Assembly (NCBI GenBank): GCA_045538635.1
Contig: JAZSRU010000141.1
Span: 1-11,281 of the forward strand
DNA length: 11,281 nt
Source: RGIG5270 sp045538635
GTDB taxonomy: Bacteria; Verrucomicrobiota; Lentisphaeria; Victivallales; Victivallaceae
Direction of reading: 5' to 3'
A program made the translations under genes and the position numbers. Of this stretch, positions 1 to 8,000 are shown piece after piece. The stretch's first letter is position 1. The number at the start of each line of letters is the position of its first letter. The notes beneath the pieces were generated by a model, which made no database searches, was not told where the DNA came from, and worked only from the letters and a program-made list of their open reading frames with translations.

Positions 1-71
1 GGCAGGTCTGAACATAGTGTGGTAGCAAAGGTGAACTTTTGCAAACTATTTCTAAAGATTTTTTCGGTACT
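1..71. other. Left-edge sequence with no recognisable gene
   Basis: No convincing coding frame covers this stretch. It contains a small inverted repeat, GCAAA at about 29-33 paired with TTTGC at about 39-43, and is followed at once by a plus-strand hairpin. This would fit the 3' end of a plus-strand transcript that begins left of the window and converges on the hydrogenase operon. What that transcript encodes cannot be seen. Confidence 0.3.
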
Positions 72-93
72 CACCGGCAAAGCCGGTGGTTTT
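72..93 (+). terminator. Plus-strand hairpin with short T tract
   Basis: CACCGGC at 72-78 pairs perfectly with GCCGGTG at 82-88 across an AAA loop, and GTTTTATT follows. This has the form of a rho-independent terminator for a plus-strand unit that ends left of the window. The T run is short. An alternative is a terminal hairpin of an IS200/IS605-type element, which can look similar, but no transposase is visible. Confidence 0.55.
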
Positions 94-112
94 ATTGACC
101 TGAAGGTGTATA

Positions 113-146
113 AAAAAAAAGGACCTGCATTTCTGCAAGTCCTTTT
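113..146 (-). terminator. Rho-independent terminator of the hydrogenase operon
   Basis: Read on the minus strand, AAAAGGACTTGCA pairs with TGCAGGTCCTTTT across a GAAA tetraloop, with one G-T wobble, and a run of T follows. It lies 26 bases beyond the hydA stop codon, where the hydCBA message should end. The plus strand also has TTTTCATTTT after the stem, so it may work in both directions and separate two convergent units. Confidence 0.92.
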
Positions 147-171
147 CATTTTGCTTATATATCAAGCAGCA

Positions 172-1914
172 TTATTTGGAATGATACTCGGTATGAAGCA
201 GGTGATGAGCTTTTTCACTTCCGGGTTCACCGAGGTACTCTTTGTAGAGAGCCTGGATATCCGGGTTTTCATGTGAACAGCGCATGACTTTGCGTTCATC
301 CTCGGTATAAAGACCTTTCATGCGTTTTTCAAGCAATTCAGCATCGCCATGGAGGAAGGGCTGACCGCCGCCGTTGATACAACCGCCGGGACATGCCATG
401 ATTTCGATTGCCTGGAAGCGATTTTTGTCAGCTCTGACCATGTCGAGAACTTTGCGGGCATTACCCAGACCGGAGCAAACGGCAACATTGATGGTTTTGC
501 CGGGAGCGATTTCAACTTTGGCTTCTTTGATGCCGTCAAGACCGCGGACAGCGCGGAAATTGATTGCATCGCCTTCGAGGTTTTTGCCGTTGAGCATGTA
601 ATAAACTGAACGGCAGGCTGCTTCGAGAACACCACCGGTAACACCGAAAATGTCAGCAGCACCGGCAGATTTGCCGAGCGGATTGTCGTATTCTTCATCA
701 TCCATATTGGCGAGATTGATACCGGCTTCCTTGAACATCTTGCAAAGTTCGCGGGTGGTAACGACGAAGTCGACATCACGGACGCCGTTGGGAGCGAATT
801 CGGGACGGGCGGCTTCGTATTTTTTGGCCTGGCAGGGCATGATTGAAACAACGATCAGATCTTCAGGTTTGACACCGATCTTTTCAGCATAATAGCTCTT
901 GGCGATAGCGCCGAACATCTGCTGGGGAGATTTGCAGCTGGAGGGGATGTTCAACAAATCGGGATAGTTATGCTCGATGAAGTTGATCCATCCGGGGCAG
1001 CAGCTGGTGAGGATCGGCAGATTTTTGCCGGATTTGATGCGTTCAACGATCTCGTTGCCTTCTTCCATAATGGTAAGGTCAGCGGAGAAGTTAGTATCGA
1101 AAACTTTGTCAAAGCCGAGAGCGCGGAGACCTGCAACCAGTTTTCCGGTAACAGGAACGCCGGGAGCAAATCCGAATTCCTGACCGACTGCGACGCGGAC
1201 TGCGGGAGCAGTCTGAACGATAACAGTCTTGCTGGGATCATTGATAGCTGCCCAGACTTTTTTGACATAGCTGATACCGGTGATGGCACCGACGGGGCAG
1301 ACATTGACGCACTGACCGCAGAAAGTACAGCTGGTGTCAGCAAGCGGAATCATGCTGGCAGTACCGACTTTGGCTTTGAAGCCGCGGCCGTAACCGGTCA
1401 AAGCACCGACAGTCTGAACTTTAGAACAGACAGTTTCGCAGCGGCGGCACATAACGCATTTGGAGAGATCGCGCATGATGGCATCGCTGGATTTGTCGGG
1501 AGCAAAAAAGTTGATTTCGCCCTGATATTCGATATCAGTAATACCGAATTCGACTGCCAGTTTCTGGAGTTCGCAATCGGTGTTTTTGGGGCAGGTCAAG
1601 CAGTTTTTGGGATGGTCGCTGAGCATAAGTTCAACGACGGTACGGCGTGCGCGGAGAGCGCGCAGTGAGTTGGTGTGGACAACCATGCCTTCGGCAACAG
1701 GAGTTGCACATGCGGGCGCAAGGTTGCGGCGTTTTTCGACTTCAACCACGCAAACGCGGCAGCTGGCGGGCTTATTGCACTCTCCATTGCCCAGATGAGC
1801 GCAGTAACAGAGAGTGGGGATATTGATATTAAGCTGACGGGCCGCCTGCAAAATGGTATAATTTGCGGGTACGGTTACGGCTTTGCCGTTAATGGTGAGA
1901 TTTACAGTAGACAT
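172..1914 (-). CDS. hydA: [FeFe] hydrogenase catalytic subunit HydA (NADH-linked, HndD/HydA type)
   Basis: Cytoplasmic catalytic subunit (580 residues) of a multimeric [FeFe] hydrogenase that reduces protons to H2. Visible in order: a ferredoxin-like [2Fe-2S] site (C36, C52, C55, C69), a His-ligated [4Fe-4S] site (H101, C105, C108, C114), two [4Fe-4S] motifs (C153/C156/C159/C163 and C196/C199/C202/C206), then the H-cluster domain with TSCCPGW at 303-309, MPCQAKKYE at 359-367 and MACPGGCINGGGQP at 506-519. All H-cluster cysteines are present, so it should be active once matured; no HydE/F/G maturase lies in the window. The length matches the roughly 580-residue HydA/HndD proteins and it lacks the extra C-terminal [2Fe-2S] domain of Thermotoga HydA. 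I chose ATG at 1914, 8 bases after the hydB stop with an AAGAG ribosome site; an upstream in-frame ATG at 1983 would overlap the hydB ferredoxin domain. Bifurcation with ferredoxin is inferred from family and partners, not shown. Confidence 0.97.
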   Translation of the reverse strand: MSTVNLTINGKAVTVPANYTILQAARQLNINIPTLCYCAHLGNGECNKPASCRVCVVEVEKRRNLAPACATPVAEGMVVHTNSLRALRARRTVVELMLSDHPKNCLTCPKNTDCELQKLAVEFGITDIEYQGEINFFAPDKSSDAIMRDLSKCVMCRRCETVCSKVQTVGALTGYGRGFKAKVGTASMIPLADTSCTFCGQCVNVCPVGAITGISYVKKVWAAINDPSKTVIVQTAPAVRVAVGQEFGFAPGVPVTGKLVAGLRALGFDKVFDTNFSADLTIMEEGNEIVERIKSGKNLPILTSCCPGWINFIEHNYPDLLNIPSSCKSPQQMFGAIAKSYYAEKIGVKPEDLIVVSIMPCQAKKYEAARPEFAPNGVRDVDFVVTTRELCKMFKEAGINLANMDDEEYDNPLGKSAGAADIFGVTGGVLEAACRSVYYMLNGKNLEGDAINFRAVRGLDGIKEAKVEIAPGKTINVAVCSGLGNARKVLDMVRADKNRFQAIEIMACPGGCINGGGQPFLHGDAELLEKRMKGLYTEDERKVMRCSHENPDIQALYKEYLGEPGSEKAHHLLHTEYHSK

Positions 1915-1922
1915 AGTTTCTC

Positions 1923-3854
1923 TTACTCCATGACAATAGCTTTTTTCGGGCATCCGTCGATACAGGCACCGCATTTGATGCACTTGCTCTGATCGATGAC
2001 ATGCAGCTGTTTGAGTTCACCGGTGATAGCATTGACGGGGCAGTTGCGTTTACACTTGGTACAACCGATACAACTTTCGTTGATCTTGAGGGTAAAGAGT
2101 TTGCGGCAGGTACCGGCGGGACATTTCTTGTCGCGAACGTGAGCAAGATATTCGTCCTTAAAGTAGCGCAAAGTACTCAAGATGGGGTTGGGAGCGGTCT
2201 GACCGAGGCCGCAGAGAGCAGTATCAGTGATAGTTTTAGCGAGATTTTCGAGATCGACAAGCATCTCTTCTGTACCGTTACCATCGCAGATTTTTTCGAG
2301 CATTTCGAGCATACGGCGGGTACCGATACGGCAGGGGGTGCATTTACCGCAGGATTCATCTTTGGTAAAGTCGAGGTAGAATTTAGCCATGGCGGGCATG
2401 CAGTCCTTGTCGGAAAGAACGATCATACCGCCGGAACCCATCATTGAACCGATTTTGGCGAGGTTGCCGTAGTCAATGGGGGTATCGAGGTTTTCAGCAG
2501 TGATACAGCCGCCGGAGGGACCGCCGGTCTGAACAGCTTTGAATTCACGGCCGCCGGAGATACCGCCGCCGATTTCATAAATGATTTCGCGAAGGGTAGT
2601 TCCCATGGGAACTTCAACCAGACCGACGTTATTGATCTGACCGGCGAGAGCGAAAACTTTGGTACCGGCGTTACCGCTGATGGTGCGTTTGAAGTTGCCG
2701 TTTTCGTCAAATTCAGCCTGCCAGTTACCGATTTTGCTGTACCATGCAGCGCCCTTGCGGATGATTTCGGGAATGGTGGCATAAGTTTCAACGTTGTTGA
2801 CGTTGCTGGAGCAGCCCCAGTAACCGCCGCCGACGTTTGCGGGGAACGGAGGTTTGGTGGTGGGTTCGCCGCGCTGACCTTCCATAGAGTGGATGAGAGC
2901 GGTTTCTTCACCGCAGACAAAAGCACCTGCACCGAGTTTGATTTCGATATCAAAGCTGAAATCAGTACCCAGAATGTTATCACCAAGCAAACCGATTTCG
3001 CGTGCCTGCTGGATAGCTTTTTCCAAACGGGCAACTGCGAGCGGGTATTCAGCGCGGATGTAAACAAGACCTTTCTGAGCATTGATAGCATAAGCTGCGA
3101 TAGCCATAGCTTCGATCACGGAGTTGGGGTCACCTTCCATAATGGAACGGTCCATAAATGCTCCGGGGTCGCCTTCGTCAGCATTACAGATGACATATTT
3201 TTCATCAGTTTTGACGCCGGCAGCGATCTTCCATTTAAGACCGGTGGGGAAACCTGCACCGCCGCGGCCGCAAAGACCGGAGTTGAGAACTTCCTGAACA
3301 ACGGTTTCGGGCTTCATTTCAAAAAGACATTTTGCAAGAGCCTGATAACCTTCGTTGGCGATATATTCAGTGATATCTTCGGGATCGAGCAAACCGCAGT
3401 TACGCAGAGAAACGCGTTCCTGTTTTGCATAGAAAGACATTTTAGCATAATCAGCTACGCGTGATTTGAGCTGGGGTTCGACGAAAAGGAGTCTTTCGAC
3501 GAGTTCTTTGCCGACGATGTGTTTTTCAACGATTTCGTCAGCATCTTCGGGAGTGACCTGAACGTAGAAAACGTTATCAGGCATAACTTTAACAATGGGG
3601 CCCTGTGCGCAGAAACCGAAACAGCCGGTCTGAACGACTTTGACATCATTTTCAAGACCTGCTTTTTTGATATTTGCAGTGAGGCGATCCATCAATTCTT
3701 TTGAGTTGGAAGCATGGCATCCGGTACCGCCGCAGCAGAGAAGTTCTTTTTTGACGGATTTGATGTCATGTTCTGAAGTTTCACGCAGCACGAGTTTGCT
3801 TTTGCACTCATTGTAGGCTGCAACAAGACATTCTTTTGAAGTAATTTTATTCAT
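1923..3854 (-). CDS. hydB: NADH-binding diaphorase subunit HydB of the [FeFe] hydrogenase (NuoF-like)
   Basis: Flavoprotein subunit (643 residues) that exchanges electrons with NAD(H) and passes them to HydA; in characterised HydABC enzymes it is the site of flavin-based bifurcation. Domains: N-terminal thioredoxin-like [2Fe-2S] module (C41, C46, C78, C82); NuoF-type FMN/NADH core with GRGGAGFPTG at 196-205, NADEGDPG at 224-231 and CGEE at 314-317; [4Fe-4S] ligands C502, C505, C508 and C548; and a C-terminal two-cluster ferredoxin domain (C595/C598/C601/C605 and C625/C628/C631/C635). It is slightly longer than typical homologues, partly from an extra segment near residues 377-395. The ATG at 3854 is preceded by AGGGG, which lies inside the end of hydC 3 bases upstream, suggesting translational coupling. 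The arrangement with an N-terminal thioredoxin-like module means no separate HndB protein is needed. Confidence 0.96.
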   Translation of the reverse strand: MNKITSKECLVAAYNECKSKLVLRETSEHDIKSVKKELLCCGGTGCHASNSKELMDRLTANIKKAGLENDVKVVQTGCFGFCAQGPIVKVMPDNVFYVQVTPEDADEIVEKHIVGKELVERLLFVEPQLKSRVADYAKMSFYAKQERVSLRNCGLLDPEDITEYIANEGYQALAKCLFEMKPETVVQEVLNSGLCGRGGAGFPTGLKWKIAAGVKTDEKYVICNADEGDPGAFMDRSIMEGDPNSVIEAMAIAAYAINAQKGLVYIRAEYPLAVARLEKAIQQAREIGLLGDNILGTDFSFDIEIKLGAGAFVCGEETALIHSMEGQRGEPTTKPPFPANVGGGYWGCSSNVNNVETYATIPEIIRKGAAWYSKIGNWQAEFDENGNFKRTISGNAGTKVFALAGQINNVGLVEVPMGTTLREIIYEIGGGISGGREFKAVQTGGPSGGCITAENLDTPIDYGNLAKIGSMMGSGGMIVLSDKDCMPAMAKFYLDFTKDESCGKCTPCRIGTRRMLEMLEKICDGNGTEEMLVDLENLAKTITDTALCGLGQTAPNPILSTLRYFKDEYLAHVRDKKCPAGTCRKLFTLKINESCIGCTKCKRNCPVNAITGELKQLHVIDQSKCIKCGACIDGCPKKAIVME

Positions 3855-3857
3855 GAC

Positions 3858-4376
3858 TTACCCCTGTTTTTTGTATTCGTTGACGATTTCAACCGCTTTG
3901 GCGGGGGTAACTTTGCCATAGACCTTGCCATTGACCATCATGACAGGGGCAAGACCGCAGGCACCTACGCAGCGCAAGCCGGAGATTGAAAAAAGTCCGT
4001 CTTCGGTGGGATGAGTGTCAGCTTTGACTCCGAGGACGCGTTCAACTTCGGACATAACTTTTTCCGCGCCTTTAACATAGCAGGCGGTACCGAGGCAGAT
4101 ATCAATGCAGTATTTGCCTTTGGGTTCGGTGTGAAAATAGTTGTAGAAGCTGACTACACCGGAGACCTGAGCTTCAGTAAGATAAAGTTTCTGGGCGACA
4201 TGCTGCTGGACTTCGCGGGGCAGATATCCGAAGATATGCTGTGCTTTGTGCAGAACCTGAATAAGTCTGCCGCGGCGGCGTTCATCAGCAGGATCGACAT
4301 TGAGAGTGGCGATAAAAGCGTCAAGCTCTTCGAACTTGGCGGCAGCACCCTCTGACATTTTTTTGCAACAACACAT
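3858..4376 (-). CDS. hydC: [2Fe-2S] subunit HydC of the [FeFe] hydrogenase (NuoE-like)
   Basis: Small electron-transfer subunit (172 residues) that partners HydB, like NuoE with NuoF in complex I. The NuoE signature is clear: helical N-terminal part, then the thioredoxin-like [2Fe-2S] fold with C94-x4-C99 and C136-x3-C140 (CLGTAC and CVGAC). It is the first gene of hydCBA. The ATG at 4376 is chosen because GGAGAG lies 5 bases upstream; an in-frame ATG at 4388 has no ribosome site and itself supplies that purine stretch. The chosen start yields an odd MCCCKK N-terminus with three consecutive cysteines that are not part of the usual cluster motif. A later ATG at 4358 lacks a ribosome site. Family assignment is firm; the exact start is likely but not certain. 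Confidence 0.95.
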   Translation of the reverse strand: MCCCKKMSEGAAAKFEELDAFIATLNVDPADERRRGRLIQVLHKAQHIFGYLPREVQQHVAQKLYLTEAQVSGVVSFYNYFHTEPKGKYCIDICLGTACYVKGAEKVMSEVERVLGVKADTHPTEDGLFSISGLRCVGACGLAPVMMVNGKVYGKVTPAKAVEIVNEYKKQG

Positions 4377-4397
4377 AATTCTCTCCATGTTATTAGG

Positions 4398-4619
4398 TTA
4401 CGGTCGATTTGCAGATATTGTTAATATACTGTATAAAAACCCCTGTCCTTGACGGAGGGGGAACATCACAAAATAAAAAAATTCCGCAAAGTTGCGGAAT
4501 TGACAGATACATGAATTTACGATTGTATTTTTTGTTACAGCTGTAATGACAAGATACACTTTTTTTATGAATACATTTACTGCAAATGACAGAATATCAA
4601 ATACATGTTTGCAATCCAT
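4398..4619 (-). CDS. Possible leader reading frame ahead of hydC (unrecognised, doubtful)
   Basis: An open frame of 73 codons begins with ATG at 4619, preceded by GAAAGAGG at a good distance, and ends with TAA at 4398-4400, 21 bases before the hydC ATG. A promoter-like pair lies just upstream. The predicted product starts MDCKHVFDIL, is rich in hydrophobic residues and matches no family I know. Both terminator-like hairpins fall inside the frame, so ribosomes moving through it could stop them from folding. This would be a translation-dependent antitermination leader. Equally, the frame could be chance within an untranslated leader or a short RNA of about 180 bases ending at the 4471 T tract. 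Confidence 0.25.
   Translation of the reverse strand: MDCKHVFDILSFAVNVFIKKVYLVITAVTKNTIVNSCICQFRNFAEFFYFVMFPLRQGQGFLYSILTISANRP
4435..4460 (-). terminator. Second terminator-like hairpin in the hydC leader
   Basis: On the minus strand CCCCT at 4460-4456 pairs with AGGGG at 4444-4440, and TTTTT follows at 4439-4435. The stem is only 5 perfect pairs with an imperfect continuation, so it is a weaker terminator than the one just upstream. It ends 59 bases before the hydC start, so it would have to be avoided or read through if the promoter lies farther upstream. Confidence 0.45.
4471..4500 (-). terminator. Rho-independent terminator upstream of hydC
   Basis: ATTCCGCAA at 4481-4489 and TTGCGGAAT at 4492-4500 are perfect inverted repeats, and on the minus strand they are followed by TTTTTTTATTT. 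This is a textbook terminator for leftward transcription. No gene ends nearby: metH stops 540 bases upstream. It therefore either ends a short RNA started near 4654, acts as an attenuator for hydCBA, or is a distant stop for the methionine operon. Confidence 0.8.
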
Positions 4620-4660
4620 AAAAACCTCTTTCAAAAAATTCAGTGTGAAACACCTTTATA

Positions 4661-4688
4661 AATATAGCACAAAGATACAAAATTTCAA
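4661..4688 (-). promoter_or_regulatory. Promoter-like sequence for the hydC leader
   Basis: On the minus strand TTGAAA (4688-4683) and TATATT (4666-4661) are separated by 16 bases, close to the sigma-70 consensus. Transcription would start near 4654, run through a small GTGT-TTC-ACAC hairpin and the ribosome site at about 4632-4625, then through both terminator-like hairpins toward hydC. Sequence match only. Confidence 0.5.
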
Positions 4689-4773
4689 ATTATTTTGCAT
4701 TTTTTTTATCTATTTGCATTATTATACAAAACATACTGTCTTTGTGGTAATAATAACAAATAAAAAATCAGGC

Positions 4774-4809
4774 TCTTTACTGAACATTGACTGATAATTT
4801 GAAAAAAAT
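4774..4809 (+). repeat. Dispersed intergenic repeat, copy 1
   Basis: TCTTTACTGA at 4774-4783 is followed directly by a 26-base block at 4784-4809 that begins ACATTGACTGA and ends in a run of A. The same 26 bases occur without mismatch in inverted orientation at 11080-11105, and the same 10-base box at 11116-11125. Here the two boxes touch, while in copy 2 ten extra bases separate them. Exact matches of this length in two spacers 6 kb apart are unlikely by chance, even in AT-rich DNA. Confidence 0.85.
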
Positions 4810-5063
4810 TGAGAGTTTTAGAGTACAACTTTTTTGCACGAGCAAAAATACGGACATCACCCCGCTTTTTTGTTTACTGTCGCCTTGGCAAAAACTCTTT
4901 GTATATTTTTACAACAGGGTATGCAAATGCGACAGAATGTAAAAAGAGAGCGTGCATTTCTCCGATTATGACAAAGTCCGGCGCGCAACGACCTCTGCAA
5001 CTCAACAGCAGACACACCATCAGTAATTCCATCCGGTGGAACTCAATAATGGCTTTCAGGTGA
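4809..5063 (+). pseudogene. Open frame downstream of repeat copy 1 (possible gene remnant)
   Basis: A plus-strand frame opens directly after the repeat with TTG at 4809 and runs 84 codons, overlapping the 3' end of metH antisense by 21 bases. It has no good ribosome site and matches no family I can name. Part of it, from Tyr at 4824 (YNFFARAKIRTSP), resembles the frame after repeat copy 2 (YSFWLKKKSGNTP). This suggests both descend from the 5' part of a gene family, or that the likeness is chance. The region also has a perfect TTTTTGC/GCAAAAA hairpin at 4831-4848 with no T tract. No terminator for metH was found here. Confidence 0.25.
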
Positions 5064-8000
5064 TGCAAAAATAAAGGCACAAATCGAGGCTGCAGGCAGC
5101 ATCATATAGCTTTCTGTCAACGATATACCAATATTCTGTGATGCTCCGAGAAGTTTGAAAATCGCAAGCTTCAACTTATGATCCGGGCATGACGGATAAC
5201 CGGGTGCCGCCCGAACTCCGGCAATTTCAGAATTGAAAAGATCTTTGCGATTATTGATTACCGCAGGTATCTGCCAATATTCAGCCAGAATATCACGATG
5301 CAGTTTTTCCGCAAAAGCCTCCGCCAGGGATTCAGCCAGTATTTTAATAAGCATTGCTGAATATTCATCATTATTTTTCATAAACTCAGCCGCCGCTTCA
5401 TCAGCACCGAATCCGGCAGAGAGTGCAAACATACCGAGATGATCTTTTTCTGCCAGAAAATCAGCAAGTGAATATGCATTTTCTTTAACTTTCCGGCGCG
5501 GGAAAGAGATTTTCTCTGCAATATTTCCATCAGCAGCAAGAATTTCTACCGTTTCGCCGTATGATTTTACCGGGAAGATACGGAAAACAGCTTTGAATTT
5601 GAGCAAATCTTTTGCCAGCATGGCTTCTGCATCGCGTTTCAATTCAGCTTTCGCTCTGCTGCTCGCCGCAGTTTCACCTTTTATCTCCCAGATATGATAA
5701 AAAGCATCCCAGTTCATAAACGGCAGAATATCTGCAAGTTCAACTTCAATAACATGCAATTCTGTATCATGAGGCACAGGACAGGGTGAGCTGACTTTTA
5801 CCGCTTCAAAGGAATTTGAAGACGGATTTTTCTGCGCATGAGCAAGACGGATAGCCTCATATTTCGCATTGAGTTGTGCAACAAATGCCTCTTTGCGCCC
5901 CGGATTCAACAATGAATTCAAAACCGGCACGATTTGCGACGCATCACCAACCTGAACACACGGCGCATGATAATGCCCCTGAATAAAAAGCGCAGTATGC
6001 TCAACCGAAGTCGTCGCACCGCCGACTATCAGCGGAATATCAAATCCGCCTTTCTCAAGCATGGCGGCAACTGTTTCCATTTCAGCAAGCGACGGCGTTA
6101 TCAAACCGCACAAGCCGACCGCATCGGCATTATATTCACGCGCGGCAGCAATGATTTTTTCAGGTTCGACCATAACTCCGAGATCAATAACTTCATAATT
6201 ATTGCAGCGGAGAATGACTCCGACAATATTTTTACCGATATCATGCACATCGCCTTTGACCGTCGCAAGTACCACAGTTCCGGCTTTGGCGGCATTATCC
6301 GCATCCTGAAGATACGGCATCAGCACAGACACAGCCTGTTTCATGGTCCGTGCAGTTTTGACCACCTGCGGCAGAAACATTTTGCCCTCACCGAAAAGGC
6401 GTCCGGTTTCGCGCATCCCGTCCATCAACGGTCCCTCAATGATCTCCAACGCGTTCCGGTAATTTCCAAGTGCCTCTTTGAGGTCATCAGCCAAAAATGC
6501 ATCATCTCCATGAACCAATGCATACTGCAAACGCTTTTCGCAATCCCAAGTCCGCCATTGCGGTAGAATATTCTGATTTTTCTCATCTGTTGAATCATTT
6601 TTTATTCTGGCGGCGATTTCCAGCAGTTTTTCATCCGCATCGGGAGCAGTATTTAGAATAACAGCTTCAACCGCATTGCGCAATTCAATTTCAATATCAT
6701 CATAAATATCAAGCTGGGCGGGATTGACAATAGCCATATTCAATCCGGCTTTCATCGCATGATAAAGGAAAACACTGTGCATGGCGCGGCGCACTTTCTC
6801 ATTACCGCGGAAAGAAAATGACACATTGCTGATACCGCCGGAAATCGAAACCAGCGGCATTGCTTCTTTGATCTCCCGTACAGCTTCAATAAAATCAACC
6901 CCGTATGAACGATGTTCTGCCATTCCGGTTGCAACAGCAAAAACATTAGGGTCAAAAATAATATCTTCAGGCGGGACTCCGGCTTTTTCTGTAAGCAAAC
7001 AATACATTCTTTTGCAAACACTCACGCGCCGTTCGACTGTATCCGCCTGTCCGGCTTCATCAAAAGCCATTGCCAGAATTGCCGCACCGAACTTGCGGGC
7101 TTCACGGGCTTTGACCAGAAACTGTTCTTCGCCCTCTTTGAGTGAAAGAGAATTTATAATACATTTGCCCTGAACACATTGCAGCCCCTTGTGCAGGACT
7201 TCCCAGCGTGAAGAATCTATCATCACCGGAACTTTGGCAACATCAGGATCAGACGCAAGATTGAGCAGAAATGTTTCCATAACCTCAAGTGAATCAAGCA
7301 TCGCATCATCCATATTGACATCCAATACCTGCGCCCCGTTTTCAATTTGGCTGCGGCAAATGCGCAAACCGTCCTCAAAAGAACGCGCTTTCATCAGATT
7401 GAGAAATTTGCGTGACCCAGCGACATTGGCGCGTTCCCCGATATTGATAAAAGGAATCGCATCACTGAATGTAACGCTGTCAAGATTGGCAAGACGCAGT
7501 TTCGGAACGATTTTCGGAATCCTGCGCGGCGCAACATCTTTTACTGCTCCGGCAATGGCCCGGATAAAATCAGGATTTGTGCCGCAGCATCCTCCGACAA
7601 TATTAAGCAGTCCGTCGCACGCCATTGAACGGATGATCTCTGCCATTTTTTCCGGAGTCTGATGATAATGGCCGAGTTCATCCGGCAAACCGGCATTGGG
7701 ATGCGCGCTGATAAAACATGGAGCGCAAACAGCAATTTCTTCAATATATTTCCGCATTTCCTCTGCTCCGAGCGCACAGTTGAAACCTACTGAAAGCAAA
7801 TGGGCAGTATGACTGACAGAAATCAGAAATGCCTCCGCACTCTGTCCCGCCAGCAATCTGCCGCTGGCATCGCTGACCGTACCGGAAAACATTATCGGAA
7901 GTTCAACGCCGAGTTCTTCAAAAAGTTCCTGTGCCGCATAAGCCGCAGCTTTGGCATTGAGCGTATCAAAAATCGTTTCAATGATAAGAATATCCACTCC

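Noticed and set aside
72..93. IS200/IS605 right-end hairpin
   Set aside because: The stem-loop form is compatible, but no transposase, guide or second end is visible, so a plain terminator is simpler.
970..1668. Plus-strand open frame of 232 codons over hydA
   Set aside because: Antisense to hydA, whose iron-sulfur and H-cluster motifs are unmistakable; no ribosome site or family match.
1915..1983. Longer HydA beginning at the ATG at 1983
   Set aside because: The extra 23 residues overlap the conserved end of HydB and lack similarity to HydA; the ATG at 1914 has a ribosome site and correct N-terminus.
4418..4424. TTGTTAA half-site resembling a Rex (NADH-sensing repressor) operator upstream of hydC
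   Set aside because: The expected second half-site TTAACAA four bases on is absent (CTGTATA instead). A single half-site in AT-rich DNA is weak evidence.
4831..4848. TTTTTGC/GCAAAAA hairpin as the metH terminator
   Set aside because: No T tract follows the stem on the minus strand and it lies 195 bases past the stop codon.
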